A program made the translations under genes and the position numbers. Below the pieces are notes generated by a model that saw only the letters and a program-made list of their open reading frames with translations, made no database searches and was not told where the DNA came from. From positions 1 to 23,245 of the forward strand of contig CAYVNW010000040.1 in the NCBI GenBank assembly GCA_964452915.1: a DNA stretch of 23,245 bases. The letters are read 5' to 3'. Source of the DNA: Colivivens sp964452915 (lineage in GTDB: Bacteria > Bacteroidota > Bacteroidia > Bacteroidales > Bacteroidaceae). Below are positions 7,866 to 16,386 of this stretch, piece after piece (the first letter of the stretch is position 1; each line of letters begins with the position of its first letter).

Positions 7866-8696
7866 TTATTCTAATTCCCTTTGTCTGCAGAAATAGCCTG
7901 CAAATGTCTCATCAATAAAGTCTATTGGTTTTTCGAATATACCATATACGCTACTGCCACTACCCGACATTGATGCATACTCTGCACCGAGATCATACAA
8001 TTTGTCCTTTATAGCAGCAATCTCAGGGAACTTTATAAAGACACTCTTCTCAAAATCATTGACTACAGTATCTTTCCATGTTTGTATTGGTTTCATAAGC
8101 AATTCACTTAGTGAATGCTCTGGATGATGTGGAGTCACATTTCTGTACGCATCGACAGTAGACACAAATATATCCGGCTTTATCAATACAAGTGTATAGC
8201 CTTTCAGTGAAAGGTTGATACTGTGAAACACATTACCGATTCCGCTTGCCAAAACAGGCGCATTCTTTATAAAGAAAGGACAATCGGCCCCCAGTCGGAT
8301 TGCATATTGCTCCATGTCAGCCTCAGAGAGCCCAAGACGGAATTTTTCATTGAGTGCCTTTATAGTAAATGCCGCATCAGCCGAACCGCCACCAAGTCCT
8401 GCACCCGTTGGAATATGTTTAAAGACAGTAAAACTAAGTGCAGGTAAGTTGAAATCACTCTTCAGCAACTTGTAAGCCTTGATAACAAGGTTGTCTTCCG
8501 GAGTACCATCAAGTATGTTGCCTGAGACCTTCAGTTTGTATCCGTTCTCAGGTATCTCATCTTCAATCACATTCATTTCCAATGCATCCTGTAACTTAAT
8601 CGGATAAAACACAGTTTCAAGATTATGATAGCCATCTGGACGTTTCTCTACAACATTCAGACCAATATTAATCTTTGCGTTAGGATAATATATCAT
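7866..8696 (-). CDS. ispE: 4-diphosphocytidyl-2-C-methyl-D-erythritol kinase
   Basis: IspE phosphorylates CDP-methylerythritol with ATP in the non-mevalonate isoprenoid pathway. The 276-residue protein is a GHMP kinase. It has K8 (NAKINIGLNV) and D138 (RLGADCPFF), equivalent to the catalytic Lys and Asp of characterised IspE. The glycine-rich ATP loop PTGAGLGGGSADAAF lies at 96-110, and a C-terminal ASMSGSGSSVYGIF motif closes the site. The family-typical RPDGYHNLETVF segment lies near the N-terminus. It leads the ispE-ligA unit: a terminator after dnaB separates it from upstream transcription, and a promoter match precedes it. Confidence 0.97.
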   Translation of the reverse strand: MIYYPNAKINIGLNVVEKRPDGYHNLETVFYPIKLQDALEMNVIEDEIPENGYKLKVSGNILDGTPEDNLVIKAYKLLKSDFNLPALSFTVFKHIPTGAGLGGGSADAAFTIKALNEKFRLGLSEADMEQYAIRLGADCPFFIKNAPVLASGIGNVFHSINLSLKGYTLVLIKPDIFVSTVDAYRNVTPHHPEHSLSELLMKPIQTWKDTVVNDFEKSVFIKFPEIAAIKDKLYDLGAEYASMSGSGSSVYGIFEKPIDFIDETFAGYFCRQRELE

Positions 8697-8723
8697 ACAT
8701 CAAATAATATATGTTTACGGACG

Positions 8724-8754
8724 CAAAGTTATGAAATTATAGTGAAGTGAAAAA
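8724..8754 (-). promoter_or_regulatory. promoter of the ispE-ligA unit
   Basis: On the minus strand TAACTTTG (8731-8724) is preceded 18 bp upstream by a T-rich -33 region (TTTT, 8753-8750). The -7 box ends 27 bp before the ispE ATG. The -33 element is weaker than at the other promoters. Confidence 0.55.
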
Positions 8755-8776
8755 CAGTAGTGCAAATTTTTTCTTC

Positions 8777-8816
8777 AAAAAAAGTGCAGGTACTCGTCAA
8801 GAAAGACGGTACCCGC
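8777..8816 (-). terminator. Rho-independent terminator after dnaB
   Basis: On the minus strand a 12-bp stem (GCGGGTACCGTC pairing with GACG, a bulged A, then GTACCTGC; one G-U pair) with loop TTTCTT is followed by ACTTTTTTT. It sits about 95 bp after the dnaB stop and before the ispE promoter. Confidence 0.8.
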
Positions 8817-8910
8817 ATAAAAACAATTGATAAAGTGAGAAAATGTATATCTTTCATTCAAAACATCATACATCCTTTTTTTTCAATTCTTACATATTAT
8901 ATTCTCGTGC

Positions 8911-10449
8911 CTAAAATGGCATATCCTCCGGAGTCAGGCTACTTAGCGGGTCATCATCGGGAAGCGGAGCCTTATTGATTTTCGACTGAATAAGTCCTGA
9001 GTCGGGTGATCCAGGCATAGGAGCCTCATCCTCAAGGTTTGCAAAACGGGCATAGTCACCAACGAACCTGAGACGCACATCACCAGTCTTTCCGTTTCGA
9101 TGTTTAGCGATAATAAGTTCTGCAACCCCCTTAAGCGAGTGACCATAGGGATCTTTGGTTATCCCATAATATTCCGGACGGTGAATCATGCAGACCATAT
9201 CGGCATCCTGCTCGATTGCACCCGACTCTCGCAAGTCAGAAAGTTGAGGCCGGTGAGCGTCTTTCTTCTCTTCAGAATCAGCCCCCGCTATACGGTTCTC
9301 TATTCCACGGTTCAATTGCGACAGAGCAATAATAGGGATATTCAATTCCTTAGCCAATCCCTTCAAAGAACGTGATATTGTTGATACTTCCTCTTGACGG
9401 CTGTTATAGCTCATTCCTGAAGCATTCATCAATTGCAGGTAATCGATAAGAATCAGCTTCACCCCATGTTCACGCACCAGTCTACGAGCTTTCGTACGAA
9501 GTTCGAACACAGAAAGCGAAGGTGTGTCATCTATGTATAAAGGCGCACCAAACATATCTCGGATTTTAACGTCAAGTTGTTGCCATTCATACGGAGCCAA
9601 CTGACCACTTCGAATGCTTTCACCTTTTATCTCGCACACATTTACGATGAGTCGGTTAACCAATTGTACATTCGACATTTCGAGTGAGAACATAGCTACA
9701 GGCTGACGTTGGTCGATTGCTATATTCTTTGCCATTGAAAGCACAAATGCCGTTTTTCCCATAGCAGGACGTGCCGCAATAATAATCAAGTCTGATGGTT
9801 GCCAACCATTTGTGATATCGTCGAGGCGAGTAAATCCAGAACTCAGACCCGATATGCCATCCACGTTCTTTGCTGCATCCTCTATTCGCTTGTATGCCTC
9901 GTTAAGTACAGGGTCAATCTGTGTGTAATCCTTTTTGATATTGGTTTTCGAAAGCTCAAACAATTTCGCCTCAGCAGTCTGCATCAGCTCGTCAATATCC
10001 TGTCCTGAATCGAATGCACCTTCCTGAATGCGACTTGCATAGGTAATCAGTTGTCGTGCTAAAGCTTTCTGTGCAATTATCTTGGCATGATATTCGATGT
10101 GAGCAGATGATACAACTTTATTACTCAGTTCTGCTACATAAACAGCCCCACCAGCCTCTTCAAGTACTCCGTTCTTATTCAGTTGCTCAGTGACAGTGAG
10201 TACATCAATCGGCTTATTTTCTGCCGACAGGGTTTGCAACGCCTCAAAAATCAATTGATGACGTGAGTCATAGAAAGACTCAGACTTCAGTATGTCAGCA
10301 ATTTGTCCAAATGCTTCTTGCTCTATCAGGCAAGCACCTATGACGACCTCTTCAAATTCGACTGCCTGAGGTTGCTGGCGGCCCAAGTCCGACACAACAA
10401 CAACCTCTTCTGACTTTTTCCTTTTTGTTTGACGTTTTGCTGCTGGCAT
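8911..10449 (-). CDS. dnaB: replicative DNA helicase DnaB
   Basis: DnaB is the hexameric ATP-driven helicase of the replication fork. The 512-residue protein has the N-terminal primase-interacting helical domain (about 28-130, EEVVIGACLIEQEAFGQIAD). The RecA-like motor follows, with Walker A ARPAMGKTAF (226-235), the FSLEMS segment (254-259) and Walker B LILIDYLQL (332-340). The motor domain closes with the arginine-containing IAKHRNGKTGDVRLRF. There is no intein or insertion. The first 27 residues are lysine-rich and low in conservation. The start at 10449 is supported by a promoter match at 10490-10518. The tail continues past the helicase core with a Pro/Asp-rich segment ending LTPEDMPF. 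Confidence 0.98.
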   Translation of the reverse strand: MPAAKRQTKRKKSEEVVVVSDLGRQQPQAVEFEEVVIGACLIEQEAFGQIADILKSESFYDSRHQLIFEALQTLSAENKPIDVLTVTEQLNKNGVLEEAGGAVYVAELSNKVVSSAHIEYHAKIIAQKALARQLITYASRIQEGAFDSGQDIDELMQTAEAKLFELSKTNIKKDYTQIDPVLNEAYKRIEDAAKNVDGISGLSSGFTRLDDITNGWQPSDLIIIAARPAMGKTAFVLSMAKNIAIDQRQPVAMFSLEMSNVQLVNRLIVNVCEIKGESIRSGQLAPYEWQQLDVKIRDMFGAPLYIDDTPSLSVFELRTKARRLVREHGVKLILIDYLQLMNASGMSYNSRQEEVSTISRSLKGLAKELNIPIIALSQLNRGIENRIAGADSEEKKDAHRPQLSDLRESGAIEQDADMVCMIHRPEYYGITKDPYGHSLKGVAELIIAKHRNGKTGDVRLRFVGDYARFANLEDEAPMPGSPDSGLIQSKINKAPLPDDDPLSSLTPEDMPF

Positions 10450-10489
10450 TTTATACCTTTGATTTATGACGCTATTTTGAATTACGATG

Positions 10490-10518
10490 CAAAGTTAAGT
10501 AAATTCCATTTCATGCAA
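10490..10518 (-). promoter_or_regulatory. promoter of dnaB
   Basis: On the minus strand TTG (10518-10516), 18 bp, then TAACTTTG (10497-10490), 40 bp before the ATG. Confidence 0.65.
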
Positions 10519-10549
10519 GTAATTTATTAGCTACAACATATCAACACCG

Positions 10550-10580
10550 ATGTTGAAAACAATGTTGAAAATGTTGAAAA
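10550..10580. repeat. short direct repeats of ATGTTGAAAA
   Basis: Three near-identical copies of ATGTTGAAAA lie at about 10550, 10562 and 10571, spaced 12 and 9 bp. CAACAT just upstream can pair with the first ATGTTG. Function unknown; possibly a chance A/T-rich run. Confidence 0.5.
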
Positions 10581-10604
10581 CTCATGTGTTTATATGCCAC
10601 GAGT
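10576..10604 (-). terminator. possible weak terminator after the MATE gene
   Basis: On the minus strand ACTCGTG (10604-10598) pairs with CATGAGT (10586-10580, one G-U), followed by TTTTC. It lies 33 bp after the stop codon. The short stem and poor U-tract make this tentative. Confidence 0.3.
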
Positions 10605-10636
10605 TCAGTAATTTAATCACGTTAATCACATGATTC

Positions 10637-11983
10637 TTAACTATTCATATTCTTTAGGGTGTAATGCATAACAGGGATAGTAGCAATAAAGCCGAGCACA
10701 TCAGCAACGCATTGTGCTATCTCTACTCCTGTGAGTCCGAGCCATAATGGAAGGAGCAATACAGCAGGGATAAAAAATAAGCCTCTTCTTGTTGCAGAGA
10801 GGAAATTTGCACGCCATGGGTATCGGCATACTTGCGTAAGCATACTGCCTGCCATGCTGTAAGCATTAAATGGATAAGCAAGCAACTGCCATCTTAAAGC
10901 TCGCGAACCAATAGCAACAACAGCAGCGTCATCACGGAATAACCTTACAACAGGTTCTGCCCACACTATGCCAACTACTGCGCATACTATGAGAAATATA
11001 GTTCCGATCTTTACAGTAAACCAAAACGCTTGTTTAAGACGAGTGTAGAGCTTTGCCCCATAACAGAATCCACATGTAGGCTGGAACCCCTGCCCCAGTC
11101 CAACTACAGCTGACATGATAAGCATCGTGATGCGGGTAACGATACTCATTGCTGCAATGGCAGCATCACCATATTGACCAGCCGAAACATTTAAGGCAAT
11201 AGTAGCCACACAGCCCAAGCCTTGGCGTGAAAGAGAAGGACTGCCACCATAAAAGATCTCCTTCATTGTCGTCCACGACGGAGAGAAGTATTTCCATGAT
11301 ATGCCTATATTACGTTTTGTATGAGTAAGCCGCAAGAGGATAAAGAATGACAGTACCTGACCAGCTACAGTAGCTATTGCCGCCCCACTGACTCCCCATC
11401 CGAATACAAAAATAAATAAAGGATCAAGAGCAATATTGACAACCGCGCCCACTGTAATACCTATCATTGCGAGGTTGGCATTACCTTGCAGACGCATTTG
11501 GTTATTGAGCGTCAGAGATGATGTATAGAAAGGAGCACCCAGAAGAATAATGCTCATATACTTCTCTGCATACGGTTTTATTGTTGGTGTGCTGCCAAGC
11601 CATAATGTTAATGGTTCAAGCAATATTTCTCCTAATACGGTTAAAACTATACCGAAGAAAAACGAATAAAAGAATCCGTTTGCAGCCATGCGCCTCGCAT
11701 TGCCATGCCGTTGTGCTCCAAGTTCACGAGAAATGTAGTTCCCTGATCCATGACCGAAGAAGAAACCAAATGCCTGTATACAGAACATTACACCAAACAC
11801 GATACCTACAGCGGCAGTCGACTGAGTGTCGAGCTGTCCGACAAAAAAAGTGTCTGCCATATTATAGAGTGACGTAACGAGCATCGTCACTATGGTAGGA
11901 ACAGCCATAGTCAGTACAGTCTTATGTACTGGCGCATGGGTTAGGAAATCATAGTTATCGTTTTGTGTTTGGTTTTTCTTCAT
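10637..11983 (-). CDS. MATE family efflux transporter
   Basis: The 448-residue protein has about twelve hydrophobic segments and the multidrug and toxin extrusion architecture of two six-helix bundles. These inner-membrane antiporters use Na+ or H+ gradients to export drugs or metabolites. The N-terminal VLTMAVPTIVTMLVTSLYNMADTFF and the 'GNYISRELGAQ' loop are characteristic of MepA/NorM-like members, as is the MRLQGNANLAMIG segment in the first half. The substrate is unknown. The start at 11983 gives the usual pre-TM1 leader. It lies only a few bases after the U-tract of the purT terminator-like hairpin, and I find no promoter match nearby, so expression may depend on read-through. Confidence 0.93.
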   Translation of the reverse strand: MKKNQTQNDNYDFLTHAPVHKTVLTMAVPTIVTMLVTSLYNMADTFFVGQLDTQSTAAVGIVFGVMFCIQAFGFFFGHGSGNYISRELGAQRHGNARRMAANGFFYSFFFGIVLTVLGEILLEPLTLWLGSTPTIKPYAEKYMSIILLGAPFYTSSLTLNNQMRLQGNANLAMIGITVGAVVNIALDPLFIFVFGWGVSGAAIATVAGQVLSFFILLRLTHTKRNIGISWKYFSPSWTTMKEIFYGGSPSLSRQGLGCVATIALNVSAGQYGDAAIAAMSIVTRITMLIMSAVVGLGQGFQPTCGFCYGAKLYTRLKQAFWFTVKIGTIFLIVCAVVGIVWAEPVVRLFRDDAAVVAIGSRALRWQLLAYPFNAYSMAGSMLTQVCRYPWRANFLSATRRGLFFIPAVLLLPLWLGLTGVEIAQCVADVLGFIATIPVMHYTLKNMNS

Positions 11984-11985
11984 AT

Positions 11986-12027
11986 TAAAAAAAAGATGTA
12001 GATGTCACTCATGCGGCAACCACATCT
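11986..12027 (-). terminator. terminator-like hairpin between purT and the MATE gene
   Basis: On the minus strand AGATGTGG (12027-12020) pairs with CTACATCT (12001-11994, one G-U) around an 18-nt loop, followed by eight U. The hairpin starts 5 bp after the purT stop and the U-tract ends about 3 bp before the MATE ATG. It may terminate the purT operon or attenuate the MATE gene. Confidence 0.6.
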
Positions 12028-12032
12028 TCACT

Positions 12033-13208
12033 TTATCCTTTCTTATCTATCACTTTCACTTTTGCAGCGAGAAACTTGCACCTTGTCCGGAGGTCATCAA
12101 TTGAAGCTCCGATTTTATCGTAGCATACAACAACCCCCATGCGTCTGCCAACATGCGCTACCGGTTTCCCGAATATACGCAAATAAGTATTTGTAGCTGC
12201 ACAGACATCTTCCAAACCTGTATAATCAGGACTTTCTGTTTCTATATCTGATAAGATAACAGCACTTGCACCGATCTTTTCCTGTGTTATCTCAGGAATA
12301 GGCAGACCAAGAACTGCTCTGCAATGTAATTCGAATTCACTCAGATTCTGTGTTCCTGCAAGTGTTACCATTCCAGTATCATGTGGACGTGGTGAAAGTT
12401 CAGAGAAATATACTCCGTCTTTATCCGACAAAAAGAACTCTACTCCCCAAATACCAGCACCGGTAAGAGCGGCAGTCACCTTTTCTGCCATCTCTTGTGC
12501 CGTCTTCAGTTGACTTTCGGTTATCTTTGCAGGTTGAAAACTCTCTCTATAGTCTCCTCCCTTCTGAACGTGCCCTACTGGTGGACAGAACAATGTCTTT
12601 CCGTTTTTTTGTGTAACGGTAAGCAGCGTAATCTCCGAATCAAACTTGATGAACTGTTCCACTATTACTTCCTTGATGTCTCCTCGGGCACCTTTTGCAG
12701 CACAATCCCATGCAGCATGTAGTTCATCATGACTATTCACCTTACTCTGACCATGACCTGAGGACGACATTAACGGCTTTACAATAAACGGATAACCTAT
12801 TTCATCTGCAGCCTTTACAAATTCCTCGAAAGTCTTTGCATATCTGTAGTTAGCAGTTTTCAATCCCAACTGAGTATGTGCGAGTTCACGTATCGCCTTC
12901 CTGTTCATAGTGTAATTCACTGCCCGTGCCGATGGAACAACCTGGATGCCCATTTTCTCGCACTCATACAATTTCTCTGTCCTGATTGCCTCAATCTCAG
13001 GAACTATTATATCTGGATTATGCTTATTAACGGCAACCATTAAAGCATCGCCATCAAGCATATGAAAGACTTCACATGCATCAGCTACCTGCATTGCAGG
13101 AGCATGTTCATACGCATCACAAGCAATCACATATTGTCCCTTACGCTTACACGCAATCACAAATTCCTTGCCCAATTCACCTGAGCCTAACAACATTATT
13201 TTTTTCAT
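12033..13208 (-). CDS. purT: formate-dependent phosphoribosylglycinamide formyltransferase (GAR transformylase 2)
   Basis: PurT makes formyl-GAR from GAR, formate and ATP, a folate-independent version of the third step of purine synthesis. At 391 residues it is the size of the E. coli enzyme. The N-terminal GSGELGKE (8-14) contacts GAR. The ATP-grasp core has VKPLMSSSGHGQS (143-155), VIVEQFIKF (181-189), GVEFFLSDKDGVYFSELSPRPHDTG (metal-binding acidic residues) and a C-terminal HVGRRMGVV. From memory the E. coli loop has SSGKGQ, so His appears here in place of that Lys. It follows the DUF4301 gene by 11 bp and is followed by a terminator-like hairpin, so the two form an operon. Confidence 0.95.
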   Translation of the reverse strand: MKKIMLLGSGELGKEFVIACKRKGQYVIACDAYEHAPAMQVADACEVFHMLDGDALMVAVNKHNPDIIVPEIEAIRTEKLYECEKMGIQVVPSARAVNYTMNRKAIRELAHTQLGLKTANYRYAKTFEEFVKAADEIGYPFIVKPLMSSSGHGQSKVNSHDELHAAWDCAAKGARGDIKEVIVEQFIKFDSEITLLTVTQKNGKTLFCPPVGHVQKGGDYRESFQPAKITESQLKTAQEMAEKVTAALTGAGIWGVEFFLSDKDGVYFSELSPRPHDTGMVTLAGTQNLSEFELHCRAVLGLPIPEITQEKIGASAVILSDIETESPDYTGLEDVCAATNTYLRIFGKPVAHVGRRMGVVVCYDKIGASIDDLRTRCKFLAAKVKVIDKKG

Positions 13209-13219
13209 TCAATTGTCTT

Positions 13220-14743
13220 TTACTGATGTTGCTCACGGAGTAAATCATTAACAGTCTTGACAGGGTTGAAAGTCTCAAGTGGAACTTCCACGAAGATTGT
13301 ATTCCAATCGCTCATCGCACCGTTCCACAAACCAGGGAGTTCCAATGCCTTAAGTTCTTTTCCATTCTTACTCTTAGAAGAAATGAAACCTGTTTGAGGA
13401 TCAACATATTTAGTAAGGTCAAAACTCTCACCTTTATAGTTCTTCACACCGCAGACCAAGTCAACCGGATTAAAATGAGTTCCGCTGTTGAACATCTTCA
13501 CATACTCTGCGTTGTTCTTGTCAATTTGTGAACTTTCAAGTATTTGCAACGAGATTGTTCCATCTTGGTTATATGCTAGGAACGGACCACCACCAGGTTC
13601 GCCAACGTTCTTGACCATACCGCATACACGCATCGGTCTGTTTAATTTCTTCTTGAGATAAATGACAAGCTCAGCGTCTTCTAAATATTTAAGATCCGGA
13701 TTATAGTTGTTCAACTTGTCACGCATGAACCGTATGACCGCCTCCAAATCTTGATGAGTATATTTTCCGCTGTCCAGAAGTCTCAAATACTCAAATGCCT
13801 GTGCTTGGAGTGAGACTAAAACACCGGCTATCAACTTCTTGTATAGTACGGTCATATCCTTCAATCTGTCTGGCACTACATTATCGATATTCTTTATAAA
13901 AATAACATCGGCATCGAGGTCGTTCAGATTCTCAATCAGAGCTCCATGCCCTCCTGGACGGAAGAGGATAGCCCCATCCTCATTGCGGAACGGCTCATTA
14001 TCTAATGTTGCCGCAACTGTATCGGTGCTTGGTTTCTGTTCCGAGAAGGTTACATTATATTTCACACCATATTTTTTCTCATACTCACCTTTCTTAGTAT
14101 CCACTAAGTTCTCAAACAGCTTGCGGTGCTCAGGGCTTACTGTGAAATGCACATTCACATTTCCATCTTTTCCTGCTGCATACAAAGCACCTTCTACCAA
14201 ATGTTCTTCCAAAGGAGTACGTGCCGAATCAGGATATGCATGGAACTGCAACAATCCCTTCGGCAGTTTACCATAATTCAATCCATCCTCACCAAGCAAA
14301 CATCCGACTACAGCTTTGTAGTTTCCTTCATCAATCAGATCCTCTACAGTCTTTCCTTCGTTCACCATGCAAGAGTCGTTCAGCGCTTCATAAAAAGCGA
14401 AACGGCTGATGTCAGCAAAGAAAGTCTTTATAAAATCGGTATCGGGAACGTCAGAATCTCCATCAAGAAACTCGAACAGGTTCTTGAACATACGTGATGC
14501 TGCCCCAGACGCTGGAACGAACTTCAGTACAGTGTGTTTACCATCGAGATACTCATTCCATGCATTAAGGGCCTCTGACTGTTGTGTCTCATTAGTTATC
14601 ATGATTCCTTTTTCAGGTGATACAGCTCCTGCTAATTTCAGATAAGGGAATCCCGTCTTGAATTGTTCCAACTGTTTGGCAAGAGTCTCTTCCGAGATCT
14701 GCTTCTTGGCAAGCAGTGCTTTGTCTTGTTGTGTAAGCTTCAT
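13220..14743 (-). CDS. DUF4301 family protein, nucleotidyltransferase-like
   Basis: The 507-residue protein is recognisable as the Bacteroidetes DUF4301 family, which has no assigned biochemical function that I know of. It has no signal peptide or membrane segment. Motifs recall nucleotide-sugar pyrophosphorylases: a glycine/alanine loop VPASGAASRMFK (76-87), LPKGLLQFH (160-168), RPGGHGALIENLN (262-274) and IFIKNIDNVVPD (281-292). These resemble the GxGTR, PK, GHG and IDN signatures of UDP-sugar pyrophosphorylases. I infer a possible nucleotidyltransferase, not proven. A promoter match precedes it at 14778-14809, and purT follows by 11 bp on the same transcript. The start at 14743 agrees with the promoter position. 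Confidence 0.85.
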   Translation of the reverse strand: MKLTQQDKALLAKKQISEETLAKQLEQFKTGFPYLKLAGAVSPEKGIMITNETQQSEALNAWNEYLDGKHTVLKFVPASGAASRMFKNLFEFLDGDSDVPDTDFIKTFFADISRFAFYEALNDSCMVNEGKTVEDLIDEGNYKAVVGCLLGEDGLNYGKLPKGLLQFHAYPDSARTPLEEHLVEGALYAAGKDGNVNVHFTVSPEHRKLFENLVDTKKGEYEKKYGVKYNVTFSEQKPSTDTVAATLDNEPFRNEDGAILFRPGGHGALIENLNDLDADVIFIKNIDNVVPDRLKDMTVLYKKLIAGVLVSLQAQAFEYLRLLDSGKYTHQDLEAVIRFMRDKLNNYNPDLKYLEDAELVIYLKKKLNRPMRVCGMVKNVGEPGGGPFLAYNQDGTISLQILESSQIDKNNAEYVKMFNSGTHFNPVDLVCGVKNYKGESFDLTKYVDPQTGFISSKSKNGKELKALELPGLWNGAMSDWNTIFVEVPLETFNPVKTVNDLLREQHQ

Positions 14744-14777
14744 ATATCGTAAATTTTATGTCTTATGTATTTGTCTA

Positions 14778-14809
14778 CAAAGTTATGAAATTTTTGTTTT
14801 ATCAACAAA
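14778..14809 (-). promoter_or_regulatory. promoter of the DUF4301-purT operon
   Basis: On the minus strand TTTG (14809-14806), 20 bp, then TAACTTTG (14785-14778), 34 bp before the ATG. Upstream transcripts from the nuclease operon would enter here, as no convincing terminator is visible at 14786-14876. Confidence 0.7.
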
Positions 14810-14876
14810 CCAATGTCTGTAATATTTTAAGCCAACCGAAAACGACTGTATTTGGCAGTTAATCCGTTATCAGGTA

Positions 14877-16373
14877 TCATTTGCCGCGAATGTATTCATA
14901 TACGCTGAGTACATCCTGAGTGTCGACGTTGCCGTCACCATTAACGTCAAGTCCATTTACATCACCTATTCGCATTCCATCATAGATAGCAAGCACGTCC
15001 TGGGTATCAACTTTCCCGTCTTTGTTAACATCCTCCACAGGGTTGTCTTCGCGATCTGTCTGTACAACAACTTTTATGTTGTCAATGAAACAGCGCTTTG
15101 TTGATGTGGATATTGTAAGAGTTGAATTTGGTTCTACATTCGTGAATGTAAGCCGGACTGTTTCATATGAATCTGACAAAGTGGATGTATACTGGACTGT
15201 CTGTGATTCATTGCCCAAACTAACGATAAGATGCCCTTCAACTGTGATCCATCCTTTTACATCAAGTTCAACAACAAAAGTTTCATTGCCCGATGATACT
15301 ATAGGCACCGAATTAATACTGCCAGACCGATTACTTGAACCGAGCCGGACTGAACCTCCTGCTTGATATGCGTGGCTCACGGTCACGAAACAGCTGTCTC
15401 CATTCCACACAGCTGACGAGCCATTACTCTTAGAATCGTTCCCTTCTGTTATACCATTAAAGTTATCAGCGAAAATTATTGAACCGTCAATCAATGTAGT
15501 GTCCGGACGGTCTGGTTCAACAACCGGCTTATCAGGATCTGCCACTGTATCTGTTGTATGTGAGTACAGAGTTGCCGATGCAAGACTGAACGTTTCCAAG
15601 GTGTCACGTCCCCAAATGAAATCGGCAAGTACAGGATAATCGATAAAAGGGTTACGATTTCCCTGAACTGATTCAGCTGCGTTATTAATTTTTATTTCCT
15701 TCTCGCTTACAGGATCTGCGTTGTGCCACTTAATTAACAACCGAAATAGCCAACTGTGGAGAGTAGGCCAGTCTTCACGTTCGATTTCGCTCTTGACTGT
15801 ACTCCTGCTACCCCACTCTATATCGGAATAACATGTTGCCACATAGAAGTAGATTCGTGCAAAATCGCCTTTATACTCGTCAGCAGGTTCGAATACATAA
15901 TTATAAGAGCCTCCTTGACCGCTTACAGGATTACCGACCTTAATGCAGCCATTTGTCCAAGTAACGTTGCTTACTTCACCTATCGGATAGTTGCTTTTCC
16001 GATTGTTAGCAGTTGCTTCAGCAGGAATGACACTGAACACATCAGAATAAGCCTTATTACGTACCCCACCCCACCAACTATTTGGAATGACATGTTCTCT
16101 GTTCCACTTTGAGGATGAATATGTATATTGATCGTACGAAAACATGTCATAGACATAAGTAGAGTTGCTATCGTTATAATATACCTGCTGGTATGCGGCA
16201 GACAATCCTGACGAGTAGTCCAATTGTTTATGATTAGATATGATGCTTTTCAAAGCAAGTTTTAAAGTCGTCTTGCTCAAGCCGTCTACCTTATTATAAT
16301 AGCCATTGTCTGGCTGGGCAGATACAAAACCTGTCACAGCCAAAGCAATCAGCATTAAGCCCCCCCGCATCAT
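14877..16373 (-). CDS. secreted endonuclease I with C-terminal dockerin-like repeats
   Basis: The 498-residue precursor begins with a signal peptide (about 1-19, LMLIALAVTGFVSAQ). Residues about 25-260 are an endonuclease I (EndA/Bsn type, beta-beta-alpha-Me fold) domain that cuts DNA non-specifically. NREHVIPNSWWG (91-102) holds the catalytic His94, and ATANNRKSNYPIGEV and GNRNPFIDYPVLADFIW complete the site. A Pro/Asp linker (about 275-295) leads to a beta-sandwich module (about 297-438, FADNFNGITEG ... RCFIDNIKVVV). The C-terminus has two calcium-loop repeats, DVNKDGKVDTQDVLAIY (448-464) and DVNGDGNVDTQDVLSVY (476-492), which look like a type I dockerin. The start lies 13 bp after the upstream gene. 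A G7 run occupies codons 3-5. Confidence 0.9.
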   Translation of the reverse strand: MMRGGLMLIALAVTGFVSAQPDNGYYNKVDGLSKTTLKLALKSIISNHKQLDYSSGLSAAYQQVYYNDSNSTYVYDMFSYDQYTYSSSKWNREHVIPNSWWGGVRNKAYSDVFSVIPAEATANNRKSNYPIGEVSNVTWTNGCIKVGNPVSGQGGSYNYVFEPADEYKGDFARIYFYVATCYSDIEWGSRSTVKSEIEREDWPTLHSWLFRLLIKWHNADPVSEKEIKINNAAESVQGNRNPFIDYPVLADFIWGRDTLETFSLASATLYSHTTDTVADPDKPVVEPDRPDTTLIDGSIIFADNFNGITEGNDSKSNGSSAVWNGDSCFVTVSHAYQAGGSVRLGSSNRSGSINSVPIVSSGNETFVVELDVKGWITVEGHLIVSLGNESQTVQYTSTLSDSYETVRLTFTNVEPNSTLTISTSTKRCFIDNIKVVVQTDREDNPVEDVNKDGKVDTQDVLAIYDGMRIGDVNGLDVNGDGNVDTQDVLSVYEYIRGK

Positions 16374-16386
16374 AATCTCATGTATA

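Noticed and set aside
10450..10636. Replication origin or DnaA-box cluster next to dnaB, suggested by the ATGTTGAAAA repeats
   Set aside because: The repeats do not match DnaA boxes (TTATCCACA-like), and no dnaA or other origin-linked gene is nearby.
13839..14276. Plus-strand open frame of 145 codons opposite the DUF4301 gene
   Set aside because: It lies wholly antisense to a well-supported gene and has no recognisable domain, promoter or signal.
14786..14876. Terminator after the endonuclease I gene
   Set aside because: Only short pairings (such as GCCAA/TTGGC with a long loop) and no U-tract; not strong enough to annotate.
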